DNA of 64,000 nucleotides from Megaustenia siamemsis (Eukaryota; Mollusca; Gastropoda; Stylommatophora; Ariophantidae). Positions within the stretch are counted from its first letter, which is position 1; every line of letters begins with the position of its first letter. The notes beneath the pieces were generated by a model. That model did no database searches. It had not been told where the DNA came from and worked only from the letters and a program-made list of their open reading frames with translations. The DNA lies in NCBI GenBank assembly GCA_032433765.1, contig JAVIAB010000049.1, forward strand, positions 23,804,147 through 23,868,146, written 5' to 3'. Shown one piece after another: positions 47,701 through 59,700 of this stretch. Made by a program: the position numbers and the translations under genes.

Positions 47701-50700
47701 TTTAGTTCCTCTTCCTGTGAGTTGATGTTTTAGTTCCTCTTCCTGTGAGTTGATGTTTTAGTTCCTCTTCCTGTGAGTTGATGTTTTAGTTCCTCTTCCT
47801 GTGAGTTGATGTTTTAGTTCCTCTTCCTGTGAGTTGATGTTTTAGTTCCTCTTCCTGTGAGTTGATGTTTTAGTTCCTCTTCCTGTGAGTTGATGTTTTA
47901 GTTCCTCTTCCTGTGAGTTGATGTTTTAGTTCCTCTTCCTGTGAGTTGATGTTTTAGTTCCTCTTCCTGTGAGTTGATGTTTTAGTTCCTCTTCCTGTGA
48001 GTTGATGTTTTAGTTCCTCTTCCTGTGAGTTGATGTTTTAGTTCCTCTTCCTGTGAGTTGATGTTTTAGTTCCTCTTCCTGTGAGTTGATGTTTTAGTTC
48101 CTCTTCCTGTGAGTTGATGTTTTAGTTCCTCTTCCTGTGAGTTGATGTTTTAGTTCCTCTTCCTGTGAGTTGATGTTTTAGTTCCTCTTCCTGTGAGTTG
48201 ATGTTTTAGTTCCTCTTCCTGTGAGTTGATGTTTTAGTTCCTCTTCCTGTGAGTTGATGTTTTAGTTCCTCTTCCTGTGAGTTGATGTTTTAGTTCCTCT
48301 TCCTGTGAGTTGATGTTTTAGTTCCTCTTCCTGTGAGTTGATGTTTTAGTTCCTCTTCCTGTGAGTTGATGTTTTAGTTCCTCTTCCTGTGAGTTGATGT
48401 TTTAGTTCCTCTTCCTGTGAGTTGATGTTTTAGTTCCTCTTCCTGTGAGTTGATGTTTTAGTTCCTCTTCCTGTGAGTTGATGTTTTAGTTCCTCTTCCT
48501 GTGAGTTGATGTTTTAGTTCCTCTTCCTGTGAGTTGATGTTTTAGTTCCTCTTCCTGTGAGTTGATGTTTTAGTTCCTCTTCCTGTGAGTTGATGTTTTA
48601 GTTCCTCTTCCTGTGAGTTGATGTTTTAGTTCCTCTTCCTGTGAGTTGATGTTTTAGTTCCTCTTCCTGTGAGTTGATGTTTTAGTTCCTCTTCCTGTGA
48701 GTTGATGTTTTAGTTCCTCTTCCTGTGAGTTGATGTTTTAGTTCCTCTTCCTGTGAGTTGATGTTTTAGTTCCTCTTCCTGTGAGTTGATGTTTTAGTTC
48801 CTCTTCCTGTGAGTTGATGTTTTAGTTCCTCTTCCTGTGAGTTGATGTTTTAGTTCCTCTTCCTGTGAGTTGATGTTTTAGTTCCTCTTCCTGTGAGTTG
48901 ATGTTTTAGTTCCTCTTCCTGTGAGTTGATGTTTTAGTTCCTCTTCCTGTGAGTTGATGTTTTAGTTCCTCTTCCTGTGAGTTGATGTTTTAGTTCCTCT
49001 TCCTGTGAGTTGATGTTTTAGTTCCTCTTCCTGTGAGTTGATGTTTTAGTTCCTCTTCCTGTGAGTTGATGTTTTAGTTCCTCTTCCTGTGAGTTGATGT
49101 TTTAGTTCCTCTTCCTGTGAGTTGATGTTTTAGTTCCTCTTCCTGTGAGTTGATGTTTTAGTTCCTCTTCCTGTGAGTTGATGTTTTAGTTCCTCTTCCT
49201 GTGAGTTGATGTTTTAGTTCCTCTTCCTGTGAGTTGATGTTTTAGTTCCTCTTCCTGTGAGTTGATGTTTTAGTTCCTCTTCCTGTGAGTTGATGTTTTA
49301 GTTCCTCTTCCTGTGAGTTGATGTTTTAGTTCCTCTTCCTGTGAGTTGATGTTTTAGTTCCTCTTCCTGTGAGTTGATGTTTTAGTTCCTCTTCCTGTGA
49401 GTTGATGTTTTAGTTCCTCTTCCTGTGAGTTGATGTTTTAGTTCCTCTTCCTGTGAGTTGATGTTTTAGTTCCTCTTCCTGTGAGTTGATGTTTTAGTTC
49501 CTCTTCCTGTGAGTTGATGTTTTAGTTCCTCTTCCTGTGAGTTGATGTTTTAGTTCCTCTTCCTGTGAGTTGATGTTTTAGTTCCTCTTCCTGTGAGTTG
49601 ATGTTTTAGTTCCTCTTCCTGTGAGTTGATGTTTTAGTTCCTCTTCCTGTGAGTTGATGTTTTAGTTCCTCTTCCTGTGAGTTGATGTTTTAGTTCCTCT
49701 TCCTGTGAGTTGATGTTTTAGTTCCTCTTCCTGTGAGTTGATGTTTTAGTTCCTCTTCCTGTGAGTTGATGTTTTAGTTCCTCTTCCTGTGAGTTGATGT
49801 TTTAGTTCCTCTTCCTGTGAGTTGATGTTTTAGTTCCTCTTCCTGTGAGTTGATGTTTTAGTTCCTCTTCCTGTGAGTTGATGTTTTAGTTCCTCTTCCT
49901 GTGAGTTGATGTTTTAGTTCCTCTTCCTGTGAGTTGATGTTTTAGTTCCTCTTCCTGTGAGTTGATGTTTTAGTTCCTCTTCCTGTGAGTTGATGTTTTA
50001 GTTCCTCTTCCTGTGAGTTGATGTTTTAGTTCCTCTTCCTGTGAGTTGATGTTTTAGTTCCTCTTCCTGTGAGTTGATGTTTTAGTTCCTCTTCCTGTGA
50101 GTTGATGTTTTAGTTCCTCTTCCTGTGAGTTGATGTTTTAGTTCCTCTTCCTGTGAGTTGATGTTTTAGTTCCTCTTCCTGTGAGTTGATGTTTTAGTTC
50201 CTCTTCCTGTGAGTTGATGTTTTAGTTCCTCTTCCTGTGAGTTGATGTTTTAGTTCCTCTTCCTGTGAGTTGATGTTTTAGTTCCTCTTCCTGTGAGTTG
50301 ATGTTTTAGTTCCTCTTCCTGTGAGTTGATGTTTTAGTTCCTCTTCCTGTGAGTTGATGTTTTAGTTCCTCTTCCTGTGAGTTGATGTTTTAGTTCCTCT
50401 TCCTGTGAGTTGATGTTTTAGTTCCTCTTCCTGTGAGTTGATGTTTTAGTTCCTCTTCCTGTGAGTTGATGTTTTAGTTCCTCTTCCTGTGAGTTGATGT
50501 TTTAGTTCCTCTTCCTGTGAGTTGATGTTTTAGTTCCTCTTCCTGTGAGTTGATGTTTTAGTTCCTCTTCCTGTGAGTTGATGTTTTAGTTCCTCTTCCT
50601 GTGAGTTGATGTTTTAGTTCCTCTTCCTGTGAGTTGATGTTTTAGTTCCTCTTCCTGTGAGTTGATGTTTTAGTTCCTCTTCCTGTGAGTTGATGTTTTA

Positions 50701-53700
50701 GTTCCTCTTCCTGTGAGTTGATGTTTTAGTTCCTCTTCCTGTGAGTTGATGTTTTAGTTCCTCTTCCTGTGAGTTGATGTTTTAGTTCCTCTTCCTGTGA
50801 GTTGATGTTTTAGTTCCTCTTCCTGTGAGTTGATGTTTTAGTTCCTCTTCCTGTGAGTTGATGTTTTAGTTCCTCTTCCTGTGAGTTGATGTTTTAGTTC
50901 CTCTTCCTGTGAGTTGATGTTTTAGTTCCTCTTCCTGTGAGTTGATGTTTTAGTTCCTCTTCCTGTGAGTTGATGTTTTAGTTCCTCTTCCTGTGAGTTG
51001 ATGTTTTAGTTCCTCTTCCTGTGAGTTGATGTTTTAGTTCCTCTTCCTGTGAGTTGATGTTTTAGTTCCTCTTCCTGTGAGTTGATGTTTTAGTTCCTCT
51101 TCCTGTGAGTTGATGTTTTAGTTCCTCTTCCTGTGAGTTGATGTTTTAGTTCCTCTTCCTGTGAGTTGATGTTTTAGTTCCTCTTCCTGTGAGTTGATGT
51201 TTTAGTTCCTCTTCCTGTGAGTTGATGTTTTAGTTCCTCTTCCTGTGAGTTGATGTTTTAGTTCCTCTTCCTGTGAGTTGATGTTTTAGTTCCTCTTCCT
51301 GTGAGTTGATGTTTTAGTTCCTCTTCCTGTGAGTTGATGTTTTAGTTCCTCTTCCTGTGAGTTGATGTTTTAGTTCCTCTTCCTGTGAGTTGATGTTTTA
51401 GTTCCTCTTCCTGTGAGTTGATGTTTTAGTTCCTCTTCCTGTGAGTTGATGTTTTAGTTCCTCTTCCTGTGAGTTGATGTTTTAGTTCCTCTTCCTGTGA
51501 GTTGATGTTTTAGTTCCTCTTCCTGTGAGTTGATGTTTTAGTTCCTCTTCCTGTGAGTTGATGTTTTAGTTCCTCTTCCTGTGAGTTGATGTTTTAGTTC
51601 CTCTTCCTGTGAGTTGATGTTTTAGTTCCTCTTCCTGTGAGTTGATGTTTTAGTTCCTCTTCCTGTGAGTTGATGTTTTAGTTCCTCTTCCTGTGAGTTG
51701 ATGTTTTAGTTCCTCTTCCTGTGAGTTGATGTTTTAGTTCCTCTTCCTGTGAGTTGATGTTTTAGTTCCTCTTCCTGTGAGTTGATGTTTTAGTTCCTCT
51801 TCCTGTGAGTTGATGTTTTAGTTCCTCTTCCTGTGAGTTGATGTTTTAGTTCCTCTTCCTGTGAGTTGATGTTTTAGTTCCTCTTCCTGTGAGTTGATGT
51901 TTTAGTTCCTCTTCCTGTGAGTTGATGTTTTAGTTCCTCTTCCTGTGAGTTGATGTTTTAGTTCCTCTTCCTGTGAGTTGATGTTTTAGTTCCTCTTCCT
52001 GTGAGTTGATGTTTTAGTTCCTCTTCCTGTGAGTTGATGTTTTAGTTCCTCTTCCTGTGAGTTGATGTTTTAGTTCCTCTTCCTGTGAGTTGATGTTTTA
52101 GTTCCTCTTCCTGTGAGTTGATGTTTTAGTTCCTCTTCCTGTGAGTTGATGTTTTAGTTCCTCTTCCTGTGAGTTGATGTTTTAGTTCCTCTTCCTGTGA
52201 GTTGATGTTTTAGTTCCTCTTCCTGTGAGTTGATGTTTTAGTTCCTCTTCCTGTGAGTTGATGTTTTAGTTCCTCTTCCTGTGAGTTGATGTTTTAGTTC
52301 CTCTTCCTGTGAGTTGATGTTTTAGTTCCTCTTCCTGTGAGTTGATGTTTTAGTTCCTCTTCCTGTGAGTTGATGTTTTAGTTCCTCTTCCTGTGAGTTG
52401 ATGTTTTAGTTCCTCTTCCTGTGAGTTGATGTTTTAGTTCCTCTTCCTGTGAGTTGATGTTTTAGTTCCTCTTCCTGTGAGTTGATGTTTTAGTTCCTCT
52501 TCCTGTGAGTTGATGTTTTAGTTCCTCTTCCTGTGAGTTGATGTTTTAGTTCCTCTTCCTGTGAGTTGATGTTTTAGTTCCTCTTCCTGTGAGTTGATGT
52601 TTTAGTTCCTCTTCCTGTGAGTTGATGTTTTAGTTCCTCTTCCTGTGAGTTGATGTTTTAGTTCCTCTTCCTGTGAGTTGATGTTTTAGTTCCTCTTCCT
52701 GTGAGTTGATGTTTTAGTTCCTCTTCCTGTGAGTTGATGTTTTAGTTCCTCTTCCTGTGAGTTGATGTTTTAGTTCCTCTTCCTGTGAGTTGATGTTTTA
52801 GTTCCTCTTCCTGTGAGTTGATGTTTTAGTTCCTCTTCCTGTGAGTTGATGTTTTAGTTCCTCTTCCTGTGAGTTGATGTTTTAGTTCCTCTTCCTGTGA
52901 GTTGATGTTTTAGTTCCTCTTCCTGTGAGTTGATGTTTTAGTTCCTCTTCCTGTGAGTTGATGTTTTAGTTCCTCTTCCTGTGAGTTGATGTTTTAGTTC
53001 CTCTTCCTGTGAGTTGATGTTTTAGTTCCTCTTCCTGTGAGTTGATGTTTTAGTTCCTCTTCCTGTGAGTTGATGTTTTAGTTCCTCTTCCTGTGAGTTG
53101 ATGTTTTAGTTCCTCTTCCTGTGAGTTGATGTTTTAGTTCCTCTTCCTGTGAGTTGATGTTTTAGTTCCTCTTCCTGTGAGTTGATGTTTTAGTTCCTCT
53201 TCCTGTGAGTTGATGTTTTAGTTCCTCTTCCTGTGAGTTGATGTTTTAGTTCCTCTTCCTGTGAGTTGATGTTTTAGTTCCTCTTCCTGTGAGTTGATGT
53301 TTTAGTTCCTCTTCCTGTGAGTTGATGTTTTAGTTCCTCTTCCTGTGAGTTGATGTTTTAGTTCCTCTTCCTGTGAGTTGATGTTTTAGTTCCTCTTCCT
53401 GTGAGTTGATGTTTTAGTTCCTCTTCCTGTGAGTTGATGTTTTAGTTCCTCTTCCTGTGAGTTGATGTTTTAGTTCCTCTTCCTGTGAGTTGATGTTTTA
53501 GTTCCTCTTCCTGTGAGTTGATGTTTTAGTTCCTCTTCCTGTGAGTTGATGTTTTAGTTCCTCTTCCTGTGAGTTGATGTTTTAGTTCCTCTTCCTGTGA
53601 GTTGATGTTTTAGTTCCTCTTCCTGTGAGTTGATGTTTTAGTTCCTCTTCCTGTGAGTTGATGTTTTAGTTCCTCTTCCTGTGAGTTGATGTTTTAGTTC

Positions 53701-56700
53701 CTCTTCCTGTGAGTTGATGTTTTAGTTCCTCTTCCTGTGAGTTGATGTTTTAGTTCCTCTTCCTGTGAGTTGATGTTTTAGTTCCTCTTCCTGTGAGTTG
53801 ATGTTTTAGTTCCTCTTCCTGTGAGTTGATGTTTTAGTTCCTCTTCCTGTGAGTTGATGTTTTAGTTCCTCTTCCTGTGAGTTGATGTTTTAGTTCCTCT
53901 TCCTGTGAGTTGATGTTTTAGTTCCTCTTCCTGTGAGTTGATGTTTTAGTTCCTCTTCCTGTGAGTTGATGTTTTAGTTCCTCTTCCTGTGAGTTGATGT
54001 TTTAGTTCCTCTTCCTGTGAGTTGATGTTTTAGTTCCTCTTCCTGTGAGTTGATGTTTTAGTTCCTCTTCCTGTGAGTTGATGTTTTAGTTCCTCTTCCT
54101 GTGAGTTGATGTTTTAGTTCCTCTTCCTGTGAGTTGATGTTTTAGTTCCTCTTCCTGTGAGTTGATGTTTTAGTTCCTCTTCCTGTGAGTTGATGTTTTA
54201 GTTCCTCTTCCTGTGAGTTGATGTTTTAGTTCCTCTTCCTGTGAGTTGATGTTTTAGTTCCTCTTCCTGTGAGTTGATGTTTTAGTTCCTCTTCCTGTGA
54301 GTTGATGTTTTAGTTCCTCTTCCTGTGAGTTGATGTTTTAGTTCCTCTTCCTGTGAGTTGATGTTTTAGTTCCTCTTCCTGTGAGTTGATGTTTTAGTTC
54401 CTCTTCCTGTGAGTTGATGTTTTAGTTCCTCTTCCTGTGAGTTGATGTTTTAGTTCCTCTTCCTGTGAGTTGATGTTTTAGTTCCTCTTCCTGTGAGTTG
54501 ATGTTTTAGTTCCTCTTCCTGTGAGTTGATGTTTTAGTTCCTCTTCCTGTGAGTTGATGTTTTAGTTCCTCTTCCTGTGAGTTGATGTTTTAGTTCCTCT
54601 TCCTGTGAGTTGATGTTTTAGTTCCTCTTCCTGTGAGTTGATGTTTTAGTTCCTCTTCCTGTGAGTTGATGTTTTAGTTCCTCTTCCTGTGAGTTGATGT
54701 TTTAGTTCCTCTTCCTGTGAGTTGATGTTTTAGTTCCTCTTCCTGTGAGTTGATGTTTTAGTTCCTCTTCCTGTGAGTTGATGTTTTAGTTCCTCTTCCT
54801 GTGAGTTGATGTTTTAGTTCCTCTTCCTGTGAGTTGATGTTTTAGTTCCTCTTCCTGTGAGTTGATGTTTTAGTTCCTCTTCCTGTGAGTTGATGTTTTA
54901 GTTCCTCTTCCTGTGAGTTGATGTTTTAGTTCCTCTTCCTGTGAGTTGATGTTTTAGTTCCTCTTCCTGTGAGTTGATGTTTTAGTTCCTCTTCCTGTGA
55001 GTTGATGTTTTAGTTCCTCTTCCTGTGAGTTGATGTTTTAGTTCCTCTTCCTGTGAGTTGATGTTTTAGTTCCTCTTCCTGTGAGTTGATGTTTTAGTTC
55101 CTCTTCCTGTGAGTTGATGTTTTAGTTCCTCTTCCTGTGAGTTGATGTTTTAGTTCCTCTTCCTGTGAGTTGATGTTTTAGTTCCTCTTCCTGTGAGTTG
55201 ATGTTTTAGTTCCTCTTCCTGTGAGTTGATGTTTTAGTTCCTCTTCCTGTGAGTTGATGTTTTAGTTCCTCTTCCTGTGAGTTGATGTTTTAGTTCCTCT
55301 TCCTGTGAGTTGATGTTTTAGTTCCTCTTCCTGTGAGTTGATGTTTTAGTTCCTCTTCCTGTGAGTTGATGTTTTAGTTCCTCTTCCTGTGAGTTGATGT
55401 TTTAGTTCCTCTTCCTGTGAGTTGATGTTTTAGTTCCTCTTCCTGTGAGTTGATGTTTTAGTTCCTCTTCCTGTGAGTTGATGTTTTAGTTCCTCTTCCT
55501 GTGAGTTGATGTTTTAGTTCCTCTTCCTGTGAGTTGATGTTTTAGTTCCTCTTCCTGTGAGTTGATGTTTTAGTTCCTCTTCCTGTGAGTTGATGTTTTA
55601 GTTCCTCTTCCTGTGAGTTGATGTTTTAGTTCCTCTTCCTGTGAGTTGATGTTTTAGTTCCTCTTCCTGTGAGTTGATGTTTTAGTTCCTCTTCCTGTGA
55701 GTTGATGTTTTAGTTCCTCTTCCTGTGAGTTGATGTTTTAGTTCCTCTTCCTGTGAGTTGATGTTTTAGTTCCTCTTCCTGTGAGTTGATGTTTTAGTTC
55801 CTCTTCCTGTGAGTTGATGTTTTAGTTCCTCTTCCTGTGAGTTGATGTTTTAGTTCCTCTTCCTGTGAGTTGATGTTTTAGTTCCTCTTCCTGTGAGTTG
55901 ATGTTTTAGTTCCTCTTCCTGTGAGTTGATGTTTTAGTTCCTCTTCCTGTGAGTTGATGTTTTAGTTCCTCTTCCTGTGAGTTGATGTTTTAGTTCCTCT
56001 TCCTGTGAGTTGATGTTTTAGTTCCTCTTCCTGTGAGTTGATGTTTTAGTTCCTCTTCCTGTGAGTTGATGTTTTAGTTCCTCTTCCTGTGAGTTGATGT
56101 TTTAGTTCCTCTTCCTGTGAGTTGATGTTTTAGTTCCTCTTCCTGTGAGTTGATGTTTTAGTTCCTCTTCCTGTGAGTTGATGTTTTAGTTCCTCTTCCT
56201 GTGAGTTGATGTTTTAGTTCCTCTTCCTGTGAGTTGATGTTTTAGTTCCTCTTCCTGTGAGTTGATGTTTTAGTTCCTCTTCCTGTGAGTTGATGTTTTA
56301 GTTCCTCTTCCTGTGAGTTGATGTTTTAGTTCCTCTTCCTGTGAGTTGATGTTTTAGTTCCTCTTCCTGTGAGTTGATGTTTTAGTTCCTCTTCCTGTGA
56401 GTTGATGTTTTAGTTCCTCTTCCTGTGAGTTGATGTTTTAGTTCCTCTTCCTGTGAGTTGATGTTTTAGTTCCTCTTCCTGTGAGTTGATGTTTTAGTTC
56501 CTCTTCCTGTGAGTTGATGTTTTAGTTCCTCTTCCTGTGAGTTGATGTTTTAGTTCCTCTTCCTGTGAGTTGATGTTTTAGTTCCTCTTCCTGTGAGTTG
56601 ATGTTTTAGTTCCTCTTCCTGTGAGTTGATGTTTTAGTTCCTCTTCCTGTGAGTTGATGTTTTAGTTCCTCTTCCTGTGAGTTGATGTTTTAGTTCCTCT

Positions 56701-59700
56701 TCCTGTGAGTTGATGTTTTAGTTCCTCTTCCTGTGAGTTGATGTTTTAGTTCCTCTTCCTGTGAGTTGATGTTTTAGTTCCTCTTCCTGTGAGTTGATGT
56801 TTTAGTTCCTCTTCCTGTGAGTTGATGTTTTAGTTCCTCTTCCTGTGAGTTGATGTTTTAGTTCCTCTTCCTGTGAGTTGATGTTTTAGTTCCTCTTCCT
56901 GTGAGTTGATGTTTTAGTTCCTCTTCCTGTGAGTTGATGTTTTAGTTCCTCTTCCTGTGAGTTGATGTTTTAGTTCCTCTTCCTGTGAGTTGATGTTTTA
57001 GTTCCTCTTCCTGTGAGTTGATGTTTTAGTTCCTCTTCCTGTGAGTTGATGTTTTAGTTCCTCTTCCTGTGAGTTGATGTTTTAGTTCCTCTTCCTGTGA
57101 GTTGATGTTTTAGTTCCTCTTCCTGTGAGTTGATGTTTTAGTTCCTCTTCCTGTGAGTTGATGTTTTAGTTCCTCTTCCTGTGAGTTGATGTTTTAGTTC
57201 CTCTTCCTGTGAGTTGATGTTTTAGTTCCTCTTCCTGTGAGTTGATGTTTTAGTTCCTCTTCCTGTGAGTTGATGTTTTAGTTCCTCTTCCTGTGAGTTG
57301 ATGTTTTAGTTCCTCTTCCTGTGAGTTGATGTTTTAGTTCCTCTTCCTGTGAGTTGATGTTTTAGTTCCTCTTCCTGTGAGTTGATGTTTTAGTTCCTCT
57401 TCCTGTGAGTTGATGTTTTAGTTCCTCTTCCTGTGAGTTGATGTTTTAGTTCCTCTTCCTGTGAGTTGATGTTTTAGTTCCTCTTCCTGTGAGTTGATGT
57501 TTTAGTTCCTCTTCCTGTGAGTTGATGTTTTAGTTCCTCTTCCTGTGAGTTGATGTTTTAGTTCCTCTTCCTGTGAGTTGATGTTTTAGTTCCTCTTCCT
57601 GTGAGTTGATGTTTTAGTTCCTCTTCCTGTGAGTTGATGTTTTAGTTCCTCTTCCTGTGAGTTGATGTTTTAGTTCCTCTTCCTGTGAGTTGATGTTTTA
57701 GTTCCTCTTCCTGTGAGTTGATGTTTTAGTTCCTCTTCCTGTGAGTTGATGTTTTAGTTCCTCTTCCTGTGAGTTGATGTTTTAGTTCCTCTTCCTGTGA
57801 GTTGATGTTTTAGTTCCTCTTCCTGTGAGTTGATGTTTTAGTTCCTCTTCCTGTGAGTTGATGTTTTAGTTCCTCTTCCTGTGAGTTGATGTTTTAGTTC
57901 CTCTTCCTGTGAGTTGATGTTTTAGTTCCTCTTCCTGTGAGTTGATGTTTTAGTTCCTCTTCCTGTGAGTTGATGTTTTAGTTCCTCTTCCTGTGAGTTG
58001 ATGTTTTAGTTCCTCTTCCTGTGAGTTGATGTTTTAGTTCCTCTTCCTGTGAGTTGATGTTTTAGTTCCTCTTCCTGTGAGTTGATGTTTTAGTTCCTCT
58101 TCCTGTGAGTTGATGTTTTAGTTCCTCTTCCTGTGAGTTGATGTTTTAGTTCCTCTTCCTGTGAGTTGATGTTTTAGTTCCTCTTCCTGTGAGTTGATGT
58201 TTTAGTTCCTCTTCCTGTGAGTTGATGTTTTAGTTCCTCTTCCTGTGAGTTGATGTTTTAGTTCCTCTTCCTGTGAGTTGATGTTTTAGTTCCTCTTCCT
58301 GTGAGTTGATGTTTTAGTTCCTCTTCCTGTGAGTTGATGTTTTAGTTCCTCTTCCTGTGAGTTGATGTTTTAGTTCCTCTTCCTGTGAGTTGATGTTTTA
58401 GTTCCTCTTCCTGTGAGTTGATGTTTTAGTTCCTCTTCCTGTGAGTTGATGTTTTAGTTCCTCTTCCTGTGAGTTGATGTTTTAGTTCCTCTTCCTGTGA
58501 GTTGATGTTTTAGTTCCTCTTCCTGTGAGTTGATGTTTTAGTTCCTCTTCCTGTGAGTTGATGTTTTAGTTCCTCTTCCTGTGAGTTGATGTTTTAGTTC
58601 CTCTTCCTGTGAGTTGATGTTTTAGTTCCTCTTCCTGTGAGTTGATGTTTTAGTTCCTCTTCCTGTGAGTTGATGTTTTAGTTCCTCTTCCTGTGAGTTG
58701 ATGTTTTAGTTCCTCTTCCTGTGAGTTGATGTTTTAGTTCCTCTTCCTGTGAGTTGATGTTTTAGTTCCTCTTCCTGTGAGTTGATGTTTTAGTTCCTCT
58801 TCCTGTGAGTTGATGTTTTAGTTCCTCTTCCTGTGAGTTGATGTTTTAGTTCCTCTTCCTGTGAGTTGATGTTTTAGTTCCTCTTCCTGTGAGTTGATGT
58901 TTTAGTTCCTCTTCCTGTGAGTTGATGTTTTAGTTCCTCTTCCTGTGAGTTGATGTTTTAGTTCCTCTTCCTGTGAGTTGATGTTTTAGTTCCTCTTCCT
59001 GTGAGTTGATGTTTTAGTTCCTCTTCCTGTGAGTTGATGTTTTAGTTCCTCTTCCTGTGAGTTGATGTTTTAGTTCCTCTTCCTGTGAGTTGATGTTTTA
59101 GTTCCTCTTCCTGTGAGTTGATGTTTTAGTTCCTCTTCCTGTGAGTTGATGTTTTAGTTCCTCTTCCTGTGAGTTGATGTTTTAGTTCCTCTTCCTGTGA
59201 GTTGATGTTTTAGTTCCTCTTCCTGTGAGTTGATGTTTTAGTTCCTCTTCCTGTGAGTTGATGTTTTAGTTCCTCTTCCTGTGAGTTGATGTTTTAGTTC
59301 CTCTTCCTGTGAGTTGATGTTTTAGTTCCTCTTCCTGTGAGTTGATGTTTTAGTTCCTCTTCCTGTGAGTTGATGTTTTAGTTCCTCTTCCTGTGAGTTG
59401 ATGTTTTAGTTCCTCTTCCTGTGAGTTGATGTTTTAGTTCCTCTTCCTGTGAGTTGATGTTTTAGTTCCTCTTCCTGTGAGTTGATGTTTTAGTTCCTCT
59501 TCCTGTGAGTTGATGTTTTAGTTCCTCTTCCTGTGAGTTGATGTTTTAGTTCCTCTTCCTGTGAGTTGATGTTTTAGTTCCTCTTCCTGTGAGTTGATGT
59601 TTTAGTTCCTCTTCCTGTGAGTTGATGTTTTAGTTCCTCTTCCTGTGAGTTGATGTTTTAGTTCCTCTTCCTGTGAGTTGATGTTTTAGTTCCTCTTCCT